64,000 nucleotides of DNA from assembly GCA_039545355.1 (NCBI GenBank), contig BCJJ01000005.1, forward strand, positions 929,008 to 993,007. The letters run 5' to 3'. The stretch is from Trichosporon coremiiforme (taxonomy: Eukaryota > Basidiomycota > Tremellomycetes > Trichosporonales > Trichosporonaceae). The translations under genes were made by a program, and so were the position numbers. This document shows positions 21,903 to 33,090 of the stretch, in pieces. Position 1 is the stretch's first letter, and every line of letters starts with the position of its first letter. A model generated the notes under the pieces. It saw only the letters and a list, made by a program, of their open reading frames with translations. It had not been told where the DNA came from and ran no database searches.

Positions 21903-22930
21903 CAGCCCGTTGCTGGACCTAAGGAGCTGAGGCCCCAGGAGGTACCCGAAATGCTCGTGGTCCGCACTGGCCGCCAACGTGACTCACCTCCTTCCCAGGA
22001 CGACGTGGAACAGACATTTAAGCTCAGGTCGGACACGCACGGACGCTCACTTAGTTGACGCCGCCTGACGATTGATGTAGGTCGGCGACGGCCGCGTTTC
22101 GAGTGAGGTGCCATGTGAACTCAGGCTGCAGGGGTCACTTGTCCTGTGCAGTGAGCTGTGGAGATTCGGGCTCCGCAGCTTTCCGCCGCATCACGATCTA
22201 TTCCGCAGCATCTGCTTCTGGGCCACGCCAAGGTCAGCTTGCACGCTCTGCGATCCTCACCTTCGCCGTTGCTGATTTGGGAGCCCAACATTCCCGGAGT
22301 GTACACGCAGAGAACTTGCTAGTCGTTTGGTTTCCACGGCACATTCCCCGTTTCCCCGCTTGAACGACAGGAATGGCGCCATGATGATGCATGAAACTTG
22401 GACCTCCACCACTCATCAGAGCCCGTGCCCCCGTCATCCTGAGCGTGATCAAGTCGATGAACTGCTATCTGGGAATCTCGCACCAGAGGTATCTCACAAT
22501 GGCTTGAACGGCGGTGTCGGTCCATTCCCTCAGTCCCACTGAGAGCTGCCACATGCACTAGATAAGCAGCTGTTGTACCGAGATCGTTGTACTCTTGGCC
22601 ATGAGTTCTGCTATCACTCCCAACGCCCAGATATATACACTCCACGTCAACTAAAGCACATAACCCTGTTATGATGCCGCAGTGGGGCGTTTTCGACCAC
22701 GGTTGTGTACTTGGAAGGGCGAGGGGCGAGGGGGCGAGTTTCCCAATTTTATCGTCATTTTCGTGAATAAATGCTACGTGTCGTACGGCCGCCCCATCCT
22801 CCGGCACGTTCGCCCTCTGTGCCTCGCGTGCGCGACACCTTGCTCGCCGCCGTTTCTCTGGTTTATATTGCGCCCTTCTGTCCATTTTCTGTTCTCACAT
22901 CATCCTTCGACCAACGCCGACTCTCATCAC
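21903..22930. other. Spacer within the HTH-like cluster
   Basis: No supported gene. The minus-strand frame over 22319-22885 is Arg/Ala/His-rich without conserved features and is probably chance. The right end is pyrimidine-rich, as expected for the former leader of copy B. Confidence 0.35.
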
Positions 22931-23283
22931 ATGCAACCCACAGCGACAAGCAGGGCCGGTCCCTCTCGACGACGACGGGCCTCCCGTGAAGAAGGATAAG
23001 TTGACCAAGAAGTGCTAAGTCGCTTCCAAGAAGTACGGCGGTTCCGCCCATGCCAATGGAGAGTTCACGCCTGCGAAGCGCGCCATCTTCATCGAGGTAA
23101 TCGACGCTGGCTACAGAGCCCTCGGTCTCAACGCGGTTACGCAAGAGGTGAGCTGAGGGACCAGATCCAGAAGCTGACTCACAACTTGGGATGAGCAAGC
23201 GCCAGCTTGTGAACCAGCTCGGCAAGGGTCGCGGTGGCAACATCCGTGACAAGTGCATCAGGCACTTGCGTGAGGAGGAATAA
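22931..23283 (+). pseudogene. Broken copy B of the small HTH/SANT-like gene
   Basis: Second unit of the tandem family. The coding-like frame carries a KK-rich N-region, then GEFTPAKRAIFIEVIDAG and, after the intron position, LGMSKRQLVNQL and GNIRDKCIRHLREEE with TAA at 23281. Three faults are visible. The nearest ATG (22931) is in a different frame. TAA at 23016-23018 interrupts exon 1. The 3' splice site reads ACTCACAA before CTTGGG, where copy A has ACTCAG before CTCGGG, so the acceptor AG appears mutated to AA. The donor (GTGAGC at 23148) is intact. Together these make a functional product unlikely. Confidence 0.7.
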
Positions 23284-23479
23284 GGGGCGCAAGCCGCTCT
23301 TCTCATCAAATCCCCTCACCAGCGTTAATCGTAGAGTGACGTTAGAGGGTACACGAGGGCGGAAGGGACGCAAAGTTCTGGTCCCGATCGATGGCCGGCA
23401 CACTGATGACCTCCCGACTTCTCACCTTTTGTCCATTTCAACGTTGCGACCTCCTCCGAGCGACTTCCCTCCATCAATC

Positions 23480-23887
23480 ATGGACTCGCCAGACACCCAA
23501 GAGCCCGCTACCTGCGGATTCAGCAGTGACGAGGAGAAGCCCTCCGTTTCCCCCTCCCACTCACCTTCTCCTTCCACTCCCGCAAAAAGGAAGCGTAAGG
23601 CGCCTGCGAAGTCTGCAGCTTCATCTCCGAAGAAGTCGAAAGGTGCCCAAGCGAACGGCTCGTGGAGCCCTGAAATCCGCGCGACCATCATGAAGTACAT
23701 TTTTGACCGCGGGATGGATGGACTGAATTACGGTGAACTATCGGCCATTGTGCGTGACCCGCTGAACCTCGCGTCGCCAAGCTGACGCCAGACGGGCTTG
23801 TCCCTGAACCAGCTCCGCAACGCTCTGCAGAAGGGCAAGAAAGACAACTTTCGCAGCAAGGCGATGAAGGCCGCTGAAAGCTTCTAG
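23480..23887 (+). CDS. Intact copy C: small HTH/SANT-like protein
   Basis: A 121-residue protein from exons 23480-23749 and 23792-23887, with a 42-bp intron using GTGCGT and CTGACGCCAG. The first 60 or so residues are disordered, Ser/Pro-rich, then Lys-rich (AKRKRKAPAK), which could be a nuclear localisation signal. The C-terminal 60 form the shared domain: WSPEIRATIMKYI, a second helix around YGELSAI, then TGLSLNQLRNAL and a basic KDNFRSKAMK end. The three-helix spacing with a Trp near the start resembles SANT/Myb-like or other HTH domains, so DNA binding is plausible but unproven. The intron interrupts the same codon position in all three copies. Small paralogous proteins of this type occur in Tremellomycetes as I recall, without known function. 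Confidence 0.7.
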
Positions 23888-24249
23888 CGGCGCTCGCCCA
23901 TGCTCGGAAAGCCTCGATGCACGTCCTAGTGTGCTCATACTCCTGTCAATAGCTACAGTATGCTATGCAAAGCTGCTGATTCTCTCCCCCGGCTGCAAGG
24001 AGAAAGAAAGGCTGGCTCGCCAGAGGTGAATCGCGTCCGGGACACACAGTTGACTCGCCCGCGGCTATTTGTTTCCACCTTGGCTCTCGACTTATCACGC
24101 ATGGTAACCGCCCTTGGCCACCTCACCACAACAATGACGAGTAACATGCTTAATTAAATACAGCTGCAGATTGTTCTTTTAGAGGACAAGGCGTGACAGA
24201 AGCCGACCGGGGCAGATCCTTATGGTTCTGCGTTTTGCTGATGGTAGAT
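23888..24249. other. Convergent spacer
   Basis: Short region between the 3' ends of copy C and the minus-strand membrane-protein gene. Nothing recognised. Confidence 0.45.
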
Positions 24250-25271
24250 TCAGCTCTTCCAAGTGACGCTGTACTGCGGCGGATGGACAGTACGAGCTGA
24301 TGGAGGGAACGCAGGACCGCCATCCTCGGCGTACTCGCTCCGCTGGTCGTCGAGCGGTGATAAGGGTTGTGCGTGGCCGTTGGAAGATGAATTCGGCAGA
24401 GTCGAAATGCGATCACAGGTCGCGTCCAATGTGTGTCGTATTTGAGGCGACCGCGAGGACGTGTTGTAATCAAACAGTCTGGGCGATTCGGACCCCAATG
24501 TCGACGGAGAAGGCTGAGGCGGATTCATGGTGTCCAGCGGCATGGTCTTGGTCGGCGGCGATGGCTCGCGTGGCGGCTCAGACATGGTCGTCTGCACTGA
24601 CTCTGGGGCAGGGCGGGATGGCGCACTCGCGACAATGGGGTTGACAGAAGTCTGACCAGCCGTCTCCGTATGGTCCTCGATATTCGCATACGAGTTGCGC
24701 TTGTTGGCTCGCAGCCGCTTCCGCAAGTGCCGATCCAGAACAGAAGACCGCCAATGATGAGCAGCCCGACCGCTCCTCCTACGACTCCGCCCACAATCTG
24801 GCCAGTATGGTTCGTAGACGTCTTCGAGGAGGTAGACGCCCCTCCATCTTGCGCGGAGTCGCCACTAGGTCCGGGTGTAGCCTGCGCCGTTGTTGTCGTG
24901 ACGGTGTAAGTTATCGGCACATGTGAGCCGTCAGCTTTCGTGAGGGGCGGCCACCAGATAGGACATGATTCTTGGTTCGCATTCGCTCGCACCCTCTCCA
25001 ACCATACGCGGTTCTTGTCTTGCGGGTCGGCCTCTCCCGAGCTGTCGTAGAGGTAGAACGCGAGCTCGGTTCCAGGCGGGACATCCCACGTCCATTCCAA
25101 CTTCGTGTCATTGATGTATTTCTTTATATCACGCAGGGCTCCAAAGTTGACTCTGGTTCCGAGTCGATAGGGCGGCTTACCCCTCTTCCAAGTTATTGTC
25201 GACTTCGCACATGGCGTGACGGGTGGGTCGATATCGACGAAAGCCACACGGTCTGAAGCAACGGCGGCCAT
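24250..25271 (-). pseudogene. Type I membrane protein gene with a frameshift after the membrane span
   Basis: Reading the minus strand from ATG at 25271, an extracellular-type domain carries TPCAKSTITWKRGKPPY, a pattern I associate with basidiomycete cell-surface proteins, plus N-glycosylation sequons (NDT, NHT). A Ser/Thr/Gly stalk leads to a clear membrane span, GQIVGGVVGGAVGLLIIGG, ending at W (24735-24737). The natural continuation, a basic stop-transfer (RKRLRANKR) and a 150-residue Pro/Ser-rich tail ending at 24250, is in another frame. The shift lies at about 24722-24735, with no GT-AG intron available. Either the gene is broken or one base is wrong in the assembly. No signal peptide follows the ATG, so an upstream exon may be missing. 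Neighbouring genes are also decayed. Confidence 0.6.
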
Positions 25272-25703
25272 CTGGATGAGAGCGATACTGTACTGAATAC
25301 TGCGATAGAGAAGCAACGCACGGGCTACCGTTCGCAAAGGCTTATATCTAGACGAGCTTCATGAATCCGTACGCCTTCCCGAGCATGCCGGGATGCATAC
25401 ATGGTCCAGTGTCTGCCGCCTGCCTCGAGATGTCCAAGCGGTCATGACCCGATGGCCGCAACCGGACGAAACCTTAAGTTTCAGTGACAGCCAGAGTGAA
25501 TGCCAACCTTGCCCAAATAATACCTTGTTTCCGTGCTACTACGCCTCGACGTCCTCGATCGGATGCAACTGGGTGAGTTGTCCCTGACTAGCTTCCTTCT
25601 ATGAACATCGAAGAGGTCGGAGCAGGGCGTAGGATCACGTTTGCAATGGTTGTGTAGTTGTAGTTGCGAGTTTAATTCCTTACCTTCGGATCGGCATTGG
25701 AAA

Positions 25704-25721
25704 GGGGGGGGGGGGGGGGGG
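25704..25721. repeat. Poly-G tract, 18 bases
   Basis: Uninterrupted G18 following AAA. Such tracts are prone to length error and can form G-quadruplexes. Confidence 0.95.
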
Positions 25722-26348
25722 TTCCCGTGTGGCCCTGGAGCTCTTCACCCGCTTGGCCGTCACACCAGCTGGCTCCTGCTGTCATTATGGGATGCTACGT
25801 TTGAAGTCCCAGCATACTTCAGTACGCCAACCAACGAGAACTTGCTCGCTTGTTAAAACAGGGGCCTGATCGCAGGCTGCACCAAATACTGCGCCTAGTT
25901 GACAAGATGAAGGACAGTGGTGGCGCCCATTAGCAAAGACTCATCAGCGCGTGCGTGACCACGACGTGCTGCGAAGAGATGCTGCGCTGAGGTACCAGGC
26001 TGACATCCCCTGACGTACGTAGCACAGCAAGCGTTCTGCTCTCTCGACTTGCTGCATTGATTGCTCCCATAAACTAAGCTTGTTATATCCTGACTCTTGC
26101 ACCCCTGGCTCTTGCGCGCCGAAACGAACCACCGTCATGCTCTTTGCCCACTTCCTTCCGCTAACACCCCCGCCCCATTCACCTCGCGGGGCAAGAACCC
26201 CCATGGCAGCAAACAAGTTCCGACCAAAAGCCAAAAGTATCATGAGACACCGGTTGGCCGGATGACAGGGCCGGGCAGGGAGAGTGCTGGACCGCTCCAA
26301 GAGGTATAAGACATCTGTGGAGGCGAACAAAGTAAGAACGTGCCCCCG

Positions 26349-26360
26349 CCCCCCCCCCCC
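26349..26360. repeat. Poly-C tract, left edge of gap
   Basis: C12, preceded by C5 and a G, running directly into the N run. Confidence 0.95.
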
Positions 26361-26495
26361 NNNNNNNNNNNNNNNNNNNNNNNNNNNNNNNNNNNNNNNN
26401 NNNNNNNNNNNNNNNNNNNNNNNNNNNNNNNNNNNNNNNNNNNNNNNNNNNNNNNNNNNNNNNNNNNNNNNNNNNNNNNNNNNNNNNNNNNNNNN
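26361..26495. other. Assembly gap, 135 N
   Basis: Sequence is unknown. Because both flanks are poly-C, the gap probably results from failure to read through a long C/G-rich tract rather than from a missing gene. Confidence 0.99.
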
Positions 26496-26509
26496 CCCCC
26501 CCCCCCCCC
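26496..26509. repeat. Poly-C tract, right edge of gap
   Basis: C14 immediately after the N run, then AATAAAA. Confidence 0.95.
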
Positions 26510-27893
26510 AATAAAATGCTGCAATGTAGACCACGCACTCTCATTACTGCTTCTGTGCGCGGACTGACTTGGAGGTAGGCTTGCTGGTCGCGCGCAGTGC
26601 CAGTCTCAGCCTCATTAGCGCCCCAATCGATGTAGAAACACCCCATTCATACGATAGCACGCCTCTCACCCCTCAGGTCCACCAGGTGAAGCGGTGTCGG
26701 AGGTGACAGGTAGCGCGTGGTGGAAGCTGGAAAGATCCGCCGTTCATCTCGTATTTGCTTTCGTAGTTCACTGTTTCGCAAATGCAGTTGTCGGTATGAA
26801 ACCCCGTGGGGGAGATAAAGGTGGGGCCACTACATCCAAGGACGCAAGTATGTTCTGCCGCGAATTAGGGCTCCTGTCGTGCTGGCCGAGGAAGTTGCGG
26901 CGCAAGAAAAGGCTAATTGGTGAGGAAGTTGCATGTGATTCGACCTCCGCGTCGAGCTGCATCGCATTTGTATCTTGGCGCAATCTAGGGTCCCACGACT
27001 GCAGGCGAGCTTGAGGTAAATCTTGAGCTTCCCGTCGTAAACGAGTTGCGCGGGGCTATTGCGCAGCGCACCTGGTTTAGGTAGCTTGCTGCGGTGCAAG
27101 GGATCTGATCCACTGTGAGCGCGGTGAATACAGGGCCATTCTACAATGTCAGATATGGTAACAGGATTATGTTAATCTTGCACGCGTGAGCGAGAAGGAA
27201 TAATGATGTTCGACGCTGAATGCGCTCATTCGCTCGCTGCCGACGTCCAAGACTGGGCGAGTCGCAACCGCCGCCGCATCCTGCTGGGCGGTCTTGGTTG
27301 GTTCGGCACGCAGTCCAGTTCAAAAAATGTCGCCGTGCGCTCCGATCGACATCGTAGGAGCTAGCAATGCTAAGAAGTTCACTCTCCCACCATACACAAC
27401 CTGCCTGGTCTGAGCTTTGATTTGACAGCAAGCCCTGTGATCTTCGTCAGTTCGTGGTAGGTCCTACGGCTGGGCGTCATTATCGGAAGGGTGGGGAAAT
27501 GGCGACATGGGGTAAGTCATCGTCAAAGGGGGGGAGTGAGCTGTAATCTGCGAGGGATTTTCCATGCAAGCGAACTCCACTTGCTAACGATTGTTGACAA
27601 GATTTTTGCTCTGGAGCTGTCGTCACTGGTATCGTTGCGCTCTCAGATCTCAGATGGAATGCAGCGGCAAGTTCGTCGATCGGAATGACGATCACAGTGG
27701 ATACCAAGCCACGCGGAAAATGATGTGTTGTTTCCGGAAGTCTCAGCACCGCCGACGCCGCGGATCCTGAGAGGTGTGTCATGCCGTATCACAAGCCACG
27801 GTGTACCCCGCCGTCATCGCTAGCAGCTCGATCTCTACCACCCTCCCAAAGCTCCATCGCCCCTCCATTCTTCCTCACAACACTTCAAGGAAG

Positions 27894-29588
27894 ATGGCCG
27901 ACCCCCGCATCAGCGACCAGGACCTCGCGGCCATCAACGCCGTAAGCTGCAGGTACGAAGCAGAAGAACTGACGCCAGGCTGCCGCCGTGCGCGAGTACT
28001 CGGTCAAGCCTCGTATGGACTACCGTACCGTGAACGCGGTCAACGGTCCTCTCGTTGTGCTCGACAATGTCCACTTCCCCTCCTACAATGAGATTGTCGA
28101 GATCACCCTTCCCGATGGCACCACCCGCGGTGGACAGGTGCTCGAGGTCTCCGGCAACAAGGCGATCGTCCAGGTCTTCGAGGGCACCACCGGTGTCGAC
28201 ACTTCGGCTACCCGTGTGTCCTTCTCCGGAGACAGCATGAAGCTCGCCGTGTCCGAGGACATGCTTGGTCGTGTGTTCAACGGCTCCGGTCAGCCGATTG
28301 ACAAGGGACCGCGTGTTTGGGCCGAGGACTACCTCGACATCAACGGCTCCCCTATCAACCCGTACTCACGTATCTACCCCGAGGAGATGATCCAGACTGG
28401 TATCTCGACCATTGACACCATGAACTCGATCGCGCGTGGACAAAAGATTCCCATCTTCTCTGCTTCCGGTGAGTCTACCGCCGTCTGTGCCACTGGTGTG
28501 TTGCCCTGGATGGCAATAGCCCAAGCACGTGTACCAGCAGATATTGCGTTGTTCGGCATACTAATGTAACAGGTCTTCCCCACAATGAGATCGCCGCGCA
28601 GATCTGTCGTCAGGCCGGTCTCGTCAAGCGCCCCGGTGCGACAAAGGGTGTGCACGACGGACACGAGGACAACTTCTCGATCGTCTTCGCCGCCATGGGT
28701 GTCAACATGGAGACTGCCCGTTTCTTCATGCAGGACTTCGCCGAGTCCGGTGCCATCTCGAACTCTACGCTGTTCATCAACCTCGCGTCCGACCCCACGA
28801 TTGAGCGTATCATTACGCCGCGTCTCGCTCTTACGACGGCTGAGTACTTCGCGTACCAGCTCGAGAAGCACGTGCTCGTCGTTATGACCGACATGTCGTC
28901 GTACGCCGATGCGCTTCGTGAGGTGTCCGCCGCCCGTGAGGAAGTGCCGGGTCGTCGTGGTTACCCCGGTTACCTTTACACCGATTTGTCGACCATCTAC
29001 GAGCGTGCAGGTCGTGTCGAGGGCCGCAACGGTTCGATCACGCAGATTCCCATTCTCACCATGCCGAACGACGACATTACGCACCCGATTCCCGACCTTA
29101 CGGGTTACATCACGGAGGGCCAGATCTTCGTCGACCGTCAGCTTTACAACCGCCAGATCTACCCGCCCATCAACGTTCTGCCGTCTCTTTCGCGTCTCAT
29201 GAAGTCCGCCATCGGCGAGAAGCTCACGCGCAAGGACCACGGCGACGTCTCGAACCAGCTGTATGCTAAGTACGCCGTGGGCAAAGACGCTGCGTCCATG
29301 AAGGCCGTCGTCGGAGAGGAGGCGCTGAGCGCGGACGACAAGCTGGCGCTCGAGTTCCTGGACCGCTTCGAGAAGGAGTTTGTCGGCCAGGGCGCGTACG
29401 AGGCCCGTTCCATCTTCGAGTCGCTCGACATTGCCTGGGACCTCCTCCGCATCTTCCCCAAGGAGTCCCTCAACCGTATCTCCCCCAAGATCCTCCAGGA
29501 GTTCTACTCGCGCAAGGTCCGCGACGTCAAGGGCAAGCAGGACTCGGGCTCGGCCGACAAGAAGGAGGAGAACCTCATTGACGGATAA
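27894..29588 (+). CDS. VMA2: V-type proton ATPase subunit B
   Basis: Non-catalytic B subunit of the V1 sector that, with subunit A, forms the ATP-hydrolysing hexamer acidifying vacuole and Golgi. Exons are 27894-27941, 27979-28468 and 28573-29588, giving 517 residues, the normal length. Conserved words include [92 protein letters not shown] (shown here only as landmarks [11 protein letters not shown] and [14 protein letters not shown]), and [20 protein letters not shown] with GYITEGQI. It lacks the catalytic GGAFG P-loop of subunit A, as it should. The first intron is 37 bp, the second 104 bp. This is one of the surest calls in the window. Confidence 0.98.
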
Positions 29589-29830
29589 GCACGCCACGCG
29601 TTTCTTCTAGTTATAAATATTGTTATGTAAGAGTTTGCTTAAGCCGTGAGCAGCACGAGCGCAGCGAGTGATGCAAATGGTATAGACTTGAAGATGGCAA
29701 CTGATGTTGAGGTGCTGTGGTGGATTGGATGACGTGAATCTGCGGCCACCGTGAGAGAACGCTGATGTAGCGAGCGTTAGCCGGATCCAATGAGTGCTCA
29801 GCAGCGAGGTGGATACAATACATGTCTGGT
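29589..29830. other. Convergent spacer between VMA2 and MCMBP
   Basis: Both genes end here; only 3' UTR sequence is expected. An AT-rich stretch at 29612-29630 may contain the VMA2 cleavage signals. Confidence 0.45.
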
Positions 29831-31548
29831 CTACTGCGCGGCCGTCTCCCCGTTCGGCTGCTCCGTCGTGCCATTGGGCTGCGCCTGTGCGGCCTGCGCC
29901 TGCTGCGTCGGCTGACCCAACGTCCTTCCCTGCGTCGTCTCCCTCCGCCTCGCCTCGCGCTCCGCGTTCCGCTTCTCGAGCTCGTCCTCCAACTCCACTG
30001 CCCGGCGCCAAATCACCTCTGTGACCTCGTTGCCCTCGCTCAGCGTGAGCAGGCGCGCGAGCTTCATCCTCAGCTTGAGCCTTGCCTCGGCCTTCTCGAT
30101 ACTTCCCGCGCCGCCCTCCTGGCGCTCGCGCACGAAGTCGTCCTGAATCATCGTTGCGACTGCGTCCGGCATGGAGAAGGTCGCGGCGTGGGAGGTGCTG
30201 CTGTGGTGCGCGAGATACTCACGCCACTTCTTCAGGTCCTCCTCGGAGGGAGTCTGGATGGTGGGGGAGAGGGAGGCGGGAAGCGCAGCGTCGACGGGGA
30301 GGAGCGAGCGGCCTTCGCTTTCGACTAGCGCGCGAACAGAGGTCGCGATCCGCACGCCAGACGAGTAGGGGTACTCGTACGTCAGGTTCTGCTCTGCGAG
30401 CAGCTCGCTCAGCGCCTGGAGGTTGCGCACGGCGCGCTCCTGCAGCTCGCCCTCGCCGAGAGCGTCCTCGTCGACGAGCAGGAGAGTGCCGGGGGCAAGC
30501 TGCAGGAGACCGGGAGAGAGTAGGGCGCCGTCGGATTTCGGGCGGAAAGGCGCGCGGTGCAGCAAGTCGAGGGAGAGGGGGAGGTTGACGAGCGCCGGCG
30601 TCAACGGGGCAATGTGCGCGGCGAGGGACGAGCCGGACTTCGGGCGGATAATGTTCAAGTTGAGCTGGCCTAGCGCGACGCCCTGCCTCACCTCTGGCCG
30701 CGCGAGGAGGGACAGCAGGAGCAGCTCACCGGCAGCCGCGTCGGGCGGGTCGAATGCGCGGGACAGGTGCTCAATCAGACTTTGGCGGGCGGCCGCGTCG
30801 GTGGGGGAGGCTGCGTGCGGCGCATCGAGCACCGCGGCCTTCAGCACATGCACGGCGGGGACGAGGGAGACGTCGCCCTCGTCGAAGGAGGGGAGCATGC
30901 CCTGCGACACAATACCAATCACGTCGAGCACAGAGGCGGGCCGGTACGAGACGTCCGCGTCGTACACCTTCAGCAGTCCCGCGGCAGCCTTGTGGCCGAG
31001 CGAGCTGAGGGGGTGCTTGTCGGGCGTCTGAGTGTTGCTTCCTCCACTAGTCGTCTGTCCAGCGGCTGCAGCGTCGCTCAGACTCAGAGCTTCCAACGCC
31101 TGCGCCGCAGATCCAGTAGGGGTCGACGAGCGAGTCCAGTCCTGCAGTCCCGGAATTCTGCCATCAGCTTTGGCCCCCAGTCGATTAGCTTACTCGACAC
31201 CCCATCCTATCCAGCGCTCTGCGAGCCCGCCGTCAGGACCCTGGTACACCTCCGCAGGGAAACCCGTGTCCTGGAGCAGGGCGCGGAAGCGCACAAGGTC
31301 GAGCGGCTTGCTGTCCTCGTTGTACTCAGGAATCTGCCGTCAGCTCTAGTCGCCGAGCGTCTAATAGCTATCTGAAAAGCGACTTACGGACTCGGGGTCC
31401 TCGAGGGCGGCCTGGACGCGGGTAGCGTAGTTGTCGCCAACGGCTGCTGATCAGCTTTCGTCGGAGGCATCAAAGCTACATATATCTACGTACCAGGGGC
31501 GTCGGTCTCGCGGACCGCTATGCGGATAATGTCCTCGATTGGAAGCAT
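29831..31548 (-). CDS. MCMBP: MCM complex-binding protein (MCMBP/ETG1 homologue)
   Basis: Binds the replicative MCM helicase subunits and helps assemble or unload MCM complexes during S phase in the nucleus. Exons, minus strand, are 31494-31548, 31388-31443, 31194-31333 and 29831-31157, giving 525 residues with all phases matching. Diagnostic segments are the N-terminal RFRALLQDTGFPAEVYQ, LNLNIIRPKS, LSPGLLQLAPGTLLLVDE with GELQERAVRNLQAL, and ESEGRSLLPVDAALP near the C-terminal third. They match MCMBP landmarks such as VSGLLQLPEGT and LSEGRSLLPTD. The last 40 residues are Gln/Ala/Thr-rich and probably disordered. The first introns are about 50 bp. Confidence 0.9.
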
Positions 31549-32856
31549 GCTGTTACAGGTGTGAGTGAGGTGGAGGGTTTGTTGTTGCCAACTGTGAGGA
31601 AAGGACCCAGGGCGCGAGCGCGTGGACGCGTAATGTCAGACGACGCGACGGGCGGGGCCAAAATTGTGGAGGGCTGGCTGTGAGGAGCTGGGATGAGGGA
31701 GGTGGATCGGTTTCCACTTTTCTTGGAACCGCAACAACTCACGGCAGTGCTGCGCTCTACGCCTAAGTCAGAGTGAAACAGAAGTATTCTTTCGCGCTTG
31801 GATTCCGCATGCAAAGCGAGTACGGCCGGGTACAAGGAAGGCCGTGGGTGTCGTGGGCTGCTACTGAGGTGCAGTCAGTCGGTCAATTCAACTCGCCTCG
31901 GCCAATTCCACCCAGCCCAGACCTTGCCCTTCGTCCAGTCAACCATCGTCAGTGCTGCCTTTTCTCATCCAGACTTCCAAATCAGGCATCTGATGCTGAG
32001 ACGCTGAGACTGTGAGCTCATGAGACGTGCGACTCCGGCAACACGAGAATGGATGGCTATGGAATGCTCCACGGCTGAAACGCGGGAGCGAGAGGCGACC
32101 CACATACCTCTCTGCATGCTCAGCAGCCGGTGGCTGCCGCCCATTCGAACGCAGAGTGACAATTGAGCACCTTGAGGAGCTGACTGTGACTCCTGCAGTT
32201 TTGTCACATCTCACAGCCCACACACGCAAGCGCTGAGCGCTGAGTGGCAACAGAACGAGCGATTAGCTTATGCTTAACGTTCACCTCCGAGCTCCCGAGC
32301 CTTCGGAACCCTCCCATGTCATTCAAATTCAGTCGCACGTTTATCTCATGTTTCCTCCGAACCGAGCTCTCCGAGTGTGCGTGGATGGAATGCAACATTC
32401 TCAAACGATGACATCAACGTCGTACCATCCTCTATCAACATGAGCAGGCGAGGGAGCACCCCAAAATGCGTCTCGGAATATCCGACTTCACCATAGTGCT
32501 TCCTCCATGTGCGTTCATGTGCCTTGGTGCGATTCCTACAATTCAATGTACCAGATTAACAGATCACCATGTTACGAGAACTCGGCATGGAAGCTTTCGA
32601 TGCCGTTTGGGGCAGGAGCCTGGGAGTTGTTGGGATACCGATGCGAGGGGTGCGGCCCCACGAGCTCACGGACCCATGTGCTTGACGGAGCTCCGTCACC
32701 GAGAGTGTGAGGGTGAGGGTGAGGGGAGTCGGGCGACGGGCGACGTGCGACGTGCATGGATGATGGCGCAGGTAGGAGGGAAGACTCGGGTGCCGTCAGC
32801 CGGCCGGCTATTGATGTTGGCGGTGGTGGTGGTCGTGTGGGCCTGACTAGCTAGTG
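31549..32856. other. Intergenic region upstream of MCMBP
   Basis: Promoter of MCMBP at the left end, 3' flank of the small acidic-tailed gene at the right. A plus-strand frame at 32466-32846 ends in a hydrophobic run but has no conserved features. Nothing else recognised. Confidence 0.4.
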
Positions 32857-33090
32857 TCACCGCTCGCCGTTCTCGTCCTCGCTGTCGTCGCTACTGTCGA
32901 AGACATCCTCGCTCGTGCGGCGCTTGGCCTCGACATCCTTGCTCATGGGAGCCTTCACCTTTCCGGTCGGGGTAGAGCTCGAACGACCAAACGAATCCAG
33001 CCAGATCTCGAGCCGGTCCATAGCGTCTAGGATTGCGTCCTGCGTGTTCTCCATCTTGTGCAGGAGCGCTGGGTACAGGTTGCCGAGCAT
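32857..33090 (-). CDS. Small acidic-tailed protein, hypothetical
   Basis: A 77-residue single-exon frame starting at ATG 33090. Residues 1-35 form a likely amphipathic helix (LYPALLHKMENTQDAILDAM and LEIWLDSF), and the C-terminus is a Lys/Ser then Asp/Glu/Ser-rich tail ending EDENGER. The second half looks like a phosphorylation-prone nuclear tail. No family is recognised. Coding composition and clean helix periodicity favour a real gene, but an upstream exon cannot be excluded. Confidence 0.5.
   Translation of the reverse strand: MLGNLYPALLHKMENTQDAILDAMDRLEIWLDSFGRSSSTPTGKVKAPMSKDVEAKRRTSEDVFDSSDDSEDENGER

Larger units (their letters stand above)
25272..27893. other. Gene-free region with homopolymer tracts and an assembly gap
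   Basis: About 2.6 kb without a supportable gene. It holds an 18-G tract, C tracts flanking a run of N, and the leader of V-ATPase subunit B at the right end. Frames that cross the gap are artefacts of the N run. Confidence 0.5.

Noticed and set aside
22319..22885. Minus-strand frame of 188 codons between the HTH-like copies
   Set aside because: No conserved features and no splice signals; likely chance.
26284..26567. Frames crossing the N run
   Set aside because: Artefacts of unknown bases and poly-C.
28374..29597. Minus-strand frame of 407 codons
   Set aside because: Antisense shadow of the V-ATPase subunit B gene, rich in Arg/Val/Leu as expected from codon bias.
32466..32846. Plus-strand frame with a hydrophobic C-terminus
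   Set aside because: Composition is random-like apart from a GTGGTGGTG run that creates the Val stretch.
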